A stretch of DNA of 56,530 bases from Algoriphagus antarcticus (GTDB lineage Bacteria; Bacteroidota; Bacteroidia; Cytophagales; Cyclobacteriaceae). Both the position numbers and the translations under genes were made by a program. How positions within the stretch are numbered: the stretch's first letter is position 1; each line of letters starts with the position of its first letter. The notes beneath the pieces are model-generated. The model was not told where the DNA came from and did no database searches. It saw only the letters and a program-made list of their open reading frames with translations. Below are positions 51,829 through 56,530 of the stretch, piece by piece. The DNA lies in contig NZ_MSSW01000070.1 of NCBI RefSeq assembly GCF_002150685.1, forward strand, positions 1-56,530, in the 5' to 3' direction.

Positions 51829-54800
51829 ATGAAAAAGACAGCAATCTTAATTTTCGTGGCGAGTATTTATTTGGGACTGCCCAAAGAGATATTAGCAGAA
51901 AATAATTCATCCCGGTATCCTCAGGATACTGTGCCAATAAGAGATATCATTCCTCCTTCGGTTTTGCCAAGTACGTCCTCCGTTTCTGGAATTGTGAAGG
52001 ATGCAGGGAATAGCCCATTGCCAGGTGCAACTGTGCAGATCAAAGGAACCCAAACTGGAACCATTACCGGAGATTCGGGAACATACACCATAGCAATACC
52101 AGCAGGTCAGGAGGGCGTCGTGCTGGTATTTTCATTTATGGGCTTTCAGTCCAAGGCGGTCAAGTTCGGAAATCAGTCTACCATAGATGTGACTCTGGTG
52201 AATGATGAACAAGAACTGGATGAGGTAGTCGTGATCGGCTATGGTTCTGCACGGCGAGCCGATCTTACTGGCGCGGTATCTCGAGTGAACTCGGATGAAC
52301 TGAATGCTTTCCCAACTTCCAATGTACTTCAATCACTGAGCGGTCGGGCTGCGGGCGTTCAGGTAATCCAGAATAATGGCGCACCCGGAGGCGGAGTTTC
52401 TGTAAGGATCCGTGGTGCAAATTCTATCCAGGGTGATAACGATCCTCTTTATGTAATTGATGGTTTTCCTTTCTCAGGAAATCCTACCAACCTGAATAAT
52501 TCGGATATCGCAAGCATAGAAATCCTTAAGGATGCTTCATCAACAGCGATTTATGGTTCCAGAGGTGCGAATGGCGTTGTATTAATCACCACTAAAAATG
52601 GCAGCGGAGCAGGGACGGTAGTTGAGTTTGATGCGTCATACAGTGTGCAGAGTCTGAGAAAAAAGCTGAACCTGATGAATGGAAATCAATACGCTCAGTT
52701 GATGAATATTCAAGCGAAAAATGATGGTTTGGATCCGTATTTCACAGATGCTGAAGTCAATGGTTTCGGAGAAGGCACGGATTGGCAGGATGAAATTTTC
52801 CAACAAGCGCCAATCAAAAATACCTCACTGAATGTGTCAGGTGGAGGAGATAACACACAATTCTTAATCGGGGGAAGTATCTATCAGCAGGATGGTATCA
52901 TCAAGGGTTCAGATTATGACAGATACTCTATCCGATCTACTATTAATCACAAGATCAGTGACAAATTCAAGATTGATTTCAATAGCACGCTGAGTAAGCT
53001 AGTCACTGCACGAAGAGACAGTGATGGCGGAGCGCGGGGTGCAAGTATGATTGGATCGGCATTGGTAGCCTCCCCACTTTCCACACCTTTTTCACCTGAT
53101 GGATCCATCAACAATCTGGCAAACGATTTTCCCTTTATCTCTCCTGACATAGTCAATCCACTCAACTTCATCAACGAGCAATCAACTGTGATTACTGCAA
53201 ATGTCATCCTTGCCAACGCTGCAATTAGCTACAATCCTGTTCCGGAGATTACGATCAAAATATCCGGAGGTATTGAAAACCGGGATGACCGAACGGACAA
53301 TTACCGAAGCCGAGACTTCATCAACAGCAACGGAAATGCAAGTATTAGTACAAGTCAGTATGTCAGCCGTCTGAATGAGAATACAATTACCTATGCTGAT
53401 GTATTCAATGATAAGCATGATTTGAATGTATTGGCAGGTATTACTTATCAGGATTTTACTACCAAATTTCTAGCGGGAAGCGGTGCCGGATTCCTGAGCG
53501 ATCTCTATGAAACTGATAATCTGGGAGCTGCGGAGACGCCTGGCATCCCGACTTCAGGCTATGCGAATTCCGTTTTGCTTTCCTACCTGGGTAGAGTGAA
53601 CTATGGCTTTTATAATAAATATCTTTTCACAGCATCATTCCGTGCAGACGGTTCATCTCGCTACAGTGAAGGAAATAAGTGGGGTTATTTTCCTTCTGGA
53701 GCTCTCGCCTGGAAAGTATCTGAGGAGAATTTCATGAAATCCCAGAACACTATTTCTACTTTGAAAATCAGATCAAGCTGGGGATTGACAGGATCTCAGG
53801 CTATTAGTCCTTATGCAACACTGAATAGGCTTTTCCCTGGCTTCACAATTTTTGGGGATCAATTGTATAATTTCCTCGCACCGGGTTCTACGCTTCCTGG
53901 AGATCTAAAGTGGGAGACCACCGAGCAATTTGACCTGGGATTGGATCTGGGACTTTGGCAGGATCGCATCGTGTTGGGTGCTGATTATTACCTCAAAACC
54001 ACCGATCATTTGCTAAGTACCGTTCGTTTGCCGAGTTCTTTTGGCTATACCACGACGATAGACAATGTGGGTTCTATAGAAAACAGAGGAGTGGAATTAA
54101 GCTTATACGCCCAGATTTTCGCATCTGATTTCCGATGGAGTCTGGATGGAAATATCTCTTTCAACAGAAACAAAGTCCTTAGTCTGAACGAAGGGCAACC
54201 GCTACTCACGAATTTCATCAATGTGATCACGGTCGCAGACAATTTTTCTATTATGGAAGAGGGGAGACCATTAGGGCAGTTTTGGGGATATCAGGAAGAT
54301 GGCTATACCGAATCGGGAGCCATCAAATTTAAAGACTTGAATAACGATGGAGAAATCTCCGCAGCAGATAAGACGTATATCGGAAATCCAAATCCAGACT
54401 TTTTCTACGGCTTTAATTCCAATATGAGTTTCAAAGGCTTCCAACTCGATTTTTTCTTCCAAGGGAGCAAAGGAAATGACATTATGAATGTCAGCGCGAT
54501 TTCCAGCACGTTGGATTATGGACAGGGATTGAACATGCCGGAGGAGGTGCTGCTGGATAACTGGACGCCGCAAAATACAGATGCCAAGTATCCAAAGATC
54601 AGCAGAAGTTCTACAGCTCGTGTGTCGGATAGATTTGTAGAAGATGGTTCTTACCTAAGACTGAAAAACGTATTGTTAGCATATAATTTTCCACTGAAAA
54701 ACTCCAGGGGCAAATTTCTCCAAAGTCTCCGAATCTACGCCAGTGGACAAAATCTGCTGACTTTGACGAATTACTCCTGGTGGGATCCTGAAGTGAACAG

Positions 54801-54888
54801 TAAAGGCAGCGACAATCGATTGGGGATAGACCATTTCAGTTATCCGATCCCGAAATCCTACACCGTAGGTCTGAACGCAACTTTTTAA
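51829..54888 (+). CDS. SusC/RagA family TonB-linked outer-membrane transporter
   Basis: 1019 residues from ATG at 51829 (MKKTAILIFVASIYLGLPKE signal peptide). A CarboxypepD-reg-like domain comes first (VSGIVKDAGNSPLPGATVQI), then the TonB box-like ELDEVVVIGYG. The plug domain has VLQSLSGRAAGVQVIQNNGAPG, VRIRGANSIQGDNDPLYVID and DASSTAIYGSRGANGVVLIT. A long beta-barrel completes it, ending YTVGLNATF. It imports glycans or peptides through the outer membrane using TonB energy. SusD follows 18 bp later. The substrate cannot be told from these two genes. Confidence 0.95.
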   Translation: MKKTAILIFVASIYLGLPKEILAENNSSRYPQDTVPIRDIIPPSVLPSTSSVSGIVKDAGNSPLPGATVQIKGTQTGTITGDSGTYTIAIPAGQEGVVLVFSFMGFQSKAVKFGNQSTIDVTLVNDEQELDEVVVIGYGSARRADLTGAVSRVNSDELNAFPTSNVLQSLSGRAAGVQVIQNNGAPGGGVSVRIRGANSIQGDNDPLYVIDGFPFSGNPTNLNNSDIASIEILKDASSTAIYGSRGANGVVLITTKNGSGAGTVVEFDASYSVQSLRKKLNLMNGNQYAQLMNIQAKNDGLDPYFTDAEVNGFGEGTDWQDEIFQQAPIKNTSLNVSGGGDNTQFLIGGSIYQQDGIIKGSDYDRYSIRSTINHKISDKFKIDFNSTLSKLVTARRDSDGGARGASMIGSALVASPLSTPFSPDGSINNLANDFPFISPDIVNPLNFINEQSTVITANVILANAAISYNPVPEITIKISGGIENRDDRTDNYRSRDFINSNGNASISTSQYVSRLNENTITYADVFNDKHDLNVLAGITYQDFTTKFLAGSGAGFLSDLYETDNLGAAETPGIPTSGYANSVLLSYLGRVNYGFYNKYLFTASFRADGSSRYSEGNKWGYFPSGALAWKVSEENFMKSQNTISTLKIRSSWGLTGSQAISPYATLNRLFPGFTIFGDQLYNFLAPGSTLPGDLKWETTEQFDLGLDLGLWQDRIVLGADYYLKTTDHLLSTVRLPSSFGYTTTIDNVGSIENRGVELSLYAQIFASDFRWSLDGNISFNRNKVLSLNEGQPLLTNFINVITVADNFSIMEEGRPLGQFWGYQEDGYTESGAIKFKDLNNDGEISAADKTYIGNPNPDFFYGFNSNMSFKGFQLDFFFQGSKGNDIMNVSAISSTLDYGQGLNMPEEVLLDNWTPQNTDAKYPKISRSSTARVSDRFVEDGSYLRLKNVLLAYNFPLKNSRGKFLQSLRIYASGQNLLTLTNYSWWDPEVNSKGSDNRLGIDHFSYPIPKSYTVGLNATF

Positions 54889-54906
54889 ACCTCAAAAAAT
54901 CAAGCC

Positions 54907-56370
54907 ATGAAAACATATAAAAATTATAAAATAGTAAACCCCAAACTTCTGATAGCCGGATTTTTAGCTATCGGAGGTATGGCAAGTTCCTGTGAGAGTC
55001 TTCTGGACGAAGAGCCCAAAACAATCGTCTCGGAGAATTTCTACCAGAACAAATCGGATTTTGACGCAGCTACGAACGCGATTTACTTTCCCTTGCGGAT
55101 GGTAAGATCAGAGCAGATCGCTGTCCTCAGTGCCCATACAGATTGGGGATATGGGAGAGGTAGCCGTGCTCAATACAATGATTTTGAAGGATTCAATCCT
55201 ACTAACATCAATGCTGCGGCAGCACGATGGAACAGCTTTTATCAGGGAATCCGAAATGCCAATTTAGTCATCCAGAAAGCTCAGCTAAGTGAAGTATTGA
55301 CGGAAGCGGAAATGAATCTCTATTCCGCTGAGGCCAAATTCCTAAGAGCACTCACTTATTTTGACTTGGTGAGAAATTGGGGAGGAGTTCCACTTCGAAC
55401 AGATCAAAATATTACCGAAAAGGATGTGCCGAAAAGCAGCCCAGCAGAAGTCTATGACCTGATTTTGGCAGATCTGGCAAATGCCGAAATGTACCTTCCC
55501 AACAATGCTACAGTACCTGGAAGGCCAACTCTTTGGGCAGCAAAAACACTTTTAGCAGATGTTTATCTTCAGCTGGCGAATTATGAAATGGCAAAAACTA
55601 AGGCTCAAGAAGTAATTGATTCCGAGGAATTCCAATTGGTGAAAGTCACCACTGTGGACGATATTCGGGCGAAGATTTTCGGCGCTACGTTGGTCACATC
55701 GAGCGAGGAGATTTTCTCTTTCAAATTTGCCAGACAGACTGGTCAAGGCAGCGGACTGCCTTGGATAATGAACCATCCAAGCACCAAACTTTATAATTTT
55801 GGAGGAGCCTATGCTCACTATGGCGATGCAACAAATCCATTTTATAAAGAGTGGCAAGACGGTGATCTGAGGAAAGGACTTTGGCAACTTGTCAAGTTTG
55901 GCTTGGGTGATTCTACTATGGTGAATGGCAAATACGCTGAATCACAAGCTGTGGATAATACCGGCGCAGGAAATGATATTCCTATTTACCGCTATTCGGA
56001 GTTACTTCTCATCTATGCGGAAGCTTCTGCGAGAGTTGATGGGCTTACCGAAAAGAATCTGGAGGCAGTAAATCAAGTGCATCGCAGAGCTTTTGGGCTT
56101 GATCCTATGCTGGTGTCCGATTTGGATTTTGTGATGACGGACCTTACTGTAGAAAGCTTTTTGGATCTGATTCTTCAGGAAAAAGCCTACGAAACTCAGT
56201 TTGAAGGCAAGCGCTGGTTGGATCTGAAAAGAACGGGCAGAGCTGATGAATTTGTCTTGAAAAACAAAGGAATTATGATTGCAGAAAAGCATTACCTGTG
56301 GCCTATTCCACTGGAAGAACTGAATTTCAACGAGGCAATGAGTCCGAGTGATCAGAATCCAGGATACTAA
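54907..56370 (+). CDS. SusD/RagB family nutrient-binding lipoprotein
   Basis: 487 residues. Lipoprotein signal with the Cys in GGMASSCESLLDE at about residue 29. SusD features: EPKTIVSENFYQNKSDFDAA, AEAKFLRALTYFDLVRNWGGVPL (TPR-like), AAKTLLADVYLQLANYEMA, DIPIYRYSELLLIYAEASAR and FEGKRWLDLKRTGRADEF at the C-terminal SusD_RagB domain. It sits on the outside of the outer membrane and lids the SusC barrel, catching the ligand. Complete at 56370. The last 160 bp of the window hold no gene I can support. Confidence 0.95.
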   Translation: MKTYKNYKIVNPKLLIAGFLAIGGMASSCESLLDEEPKTIVSENFYQNKSDFDAATNAIYFPLRMVRSEQIAVLSAHTDWGYGRGSRAQYNDFEGFNPTNINAAAARWNSFYQGIRNANLVIQKAQLSEVLTEAEMNLYSAEAKFLRALTYFDLVRNWGGVPLRTDQNITEKDVPKSSPAEVYDLILADLANAEMYLPNNATVPGRPTLWAAKTLLADVYLQLANYEMAKTKAQEVIDSEEFQLVKVTTVDDIRAKIFGATLVTSSEEIFSFKFARQTGQGSGLPWIMNHPSTKLYNFGGAYAHYGDATNPFYKEWQDGDLRKGLWQLVKFGLGDSTMVNGKYAESQAVDNTGAGNDIPIYRYSELLLIYAEASARVDGLTEKNLEAVNQVHRRAFGLDPMLVSDLDFVMTDLTVESFLDLILQEKAYETQFEGKRWLDLKRTGRADEFVLKNKGIMIAEKHYLWPIPLEELNFNEAMSPSDQNPGY

Positions 56371-56530
56371 ATATATGATTATCAGCTTTATTGCCAGTAG
56401 TATTTGACATACCAAACGGCCTCGACTTCGCTCGCTCACCGAATTAGGATTGTGTAAGGAGGTGAGGAAAATTCGATTTGGTTACTGTTGCAATCGCCGA
56501 TATGCATACTAAATAACTGTATGTACGCTA

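Noticed and set aside
56002..56439. 145-codon minus frame at the right end
   Set aside because: Mostly antisense to the susD C-terminal domain, which is clearly real; no recognisable protein.

Overview
The window is a piece of a Bacteroidota chromosome. A member of the Cytophagales, Cyclobacteriaceae/Algoriphagus-like, fits best, but this is inferred from gene content and not from any search. Signs are a SusC/SusD pair, DUF3078 and porin-type outer-membrane proteins, S-C lipoboxes, a men pathway, a tmRNA tag ending YAMAA, and promoter boxes of the Bacteroidota TAnnTTTG type.

Left edge (1-1685): a tyrosine recombinase gene runs off the window on the minus strand. It starts about 360 bp from the 3' end of the tmRNA gene ssrA, a classic island attachment site, so the chromosome to the left is probably an integrated element. 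From 1685 to 11482 is housekeeping: dnaX (its full-length tau form needs a -1 shift at a run of ten A), a DUF3078 protein, a LysM lytic transglycosylase, an O-methyltransferase, an M16 and an M24 peptidase, a small conserved protein and rlmD.

Region 11596-21730 is accessory: a lipoprotein, a REP-type Y1 (HUH) transposase followed by a ~650-bp array of 13-nt hairpins in ~250-bp units, an SDR gene abutting a 1293-residue DUF4011-type helicase, a HipB/HipA pair with palindromic operator candidates, and a stand-alone AAA ATPase with tandem 14-nt repeats upstream. It looks like a small defence/mobile island. The transposase plus composite hairpin array is the most unusual element of the window.

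Region 21770-35820: a YdcF-like protein, a large FAD/Fe-S oxidase (YdiJ type), two Tat-exported ferritin-like proteins, a decayed copy of the oxidase 3' end, then the complete histidine degradation set hutH-hutI-hutU-hutG. These four genes share one strand, but a Uma2-family gene is inserted antiparallel between hutU and hutG. A LysR regulator diverges from hutH. HutH, HutU, HutI and HutG would take histidine through urocanate, imidazolonepropionate and formiminoglutamate to glutamate.

Region 36198-56370: an XRE regulator fused to membrane helices, a GH16 lipoprotein, a coupled thioesterase-menF-menD block, a phosphatase, NIF3 with a zinc-ribbon coiled-coil protein, lpxK-porin-miaE, an FtsX/MacB-type permease, mscL, a DUF7218-type small protein, an SDR gene broken by one in-frame TAA, and a SusC/SusD uptake pair. 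Whatever the SusCD pair serves lies beyond the right edge.
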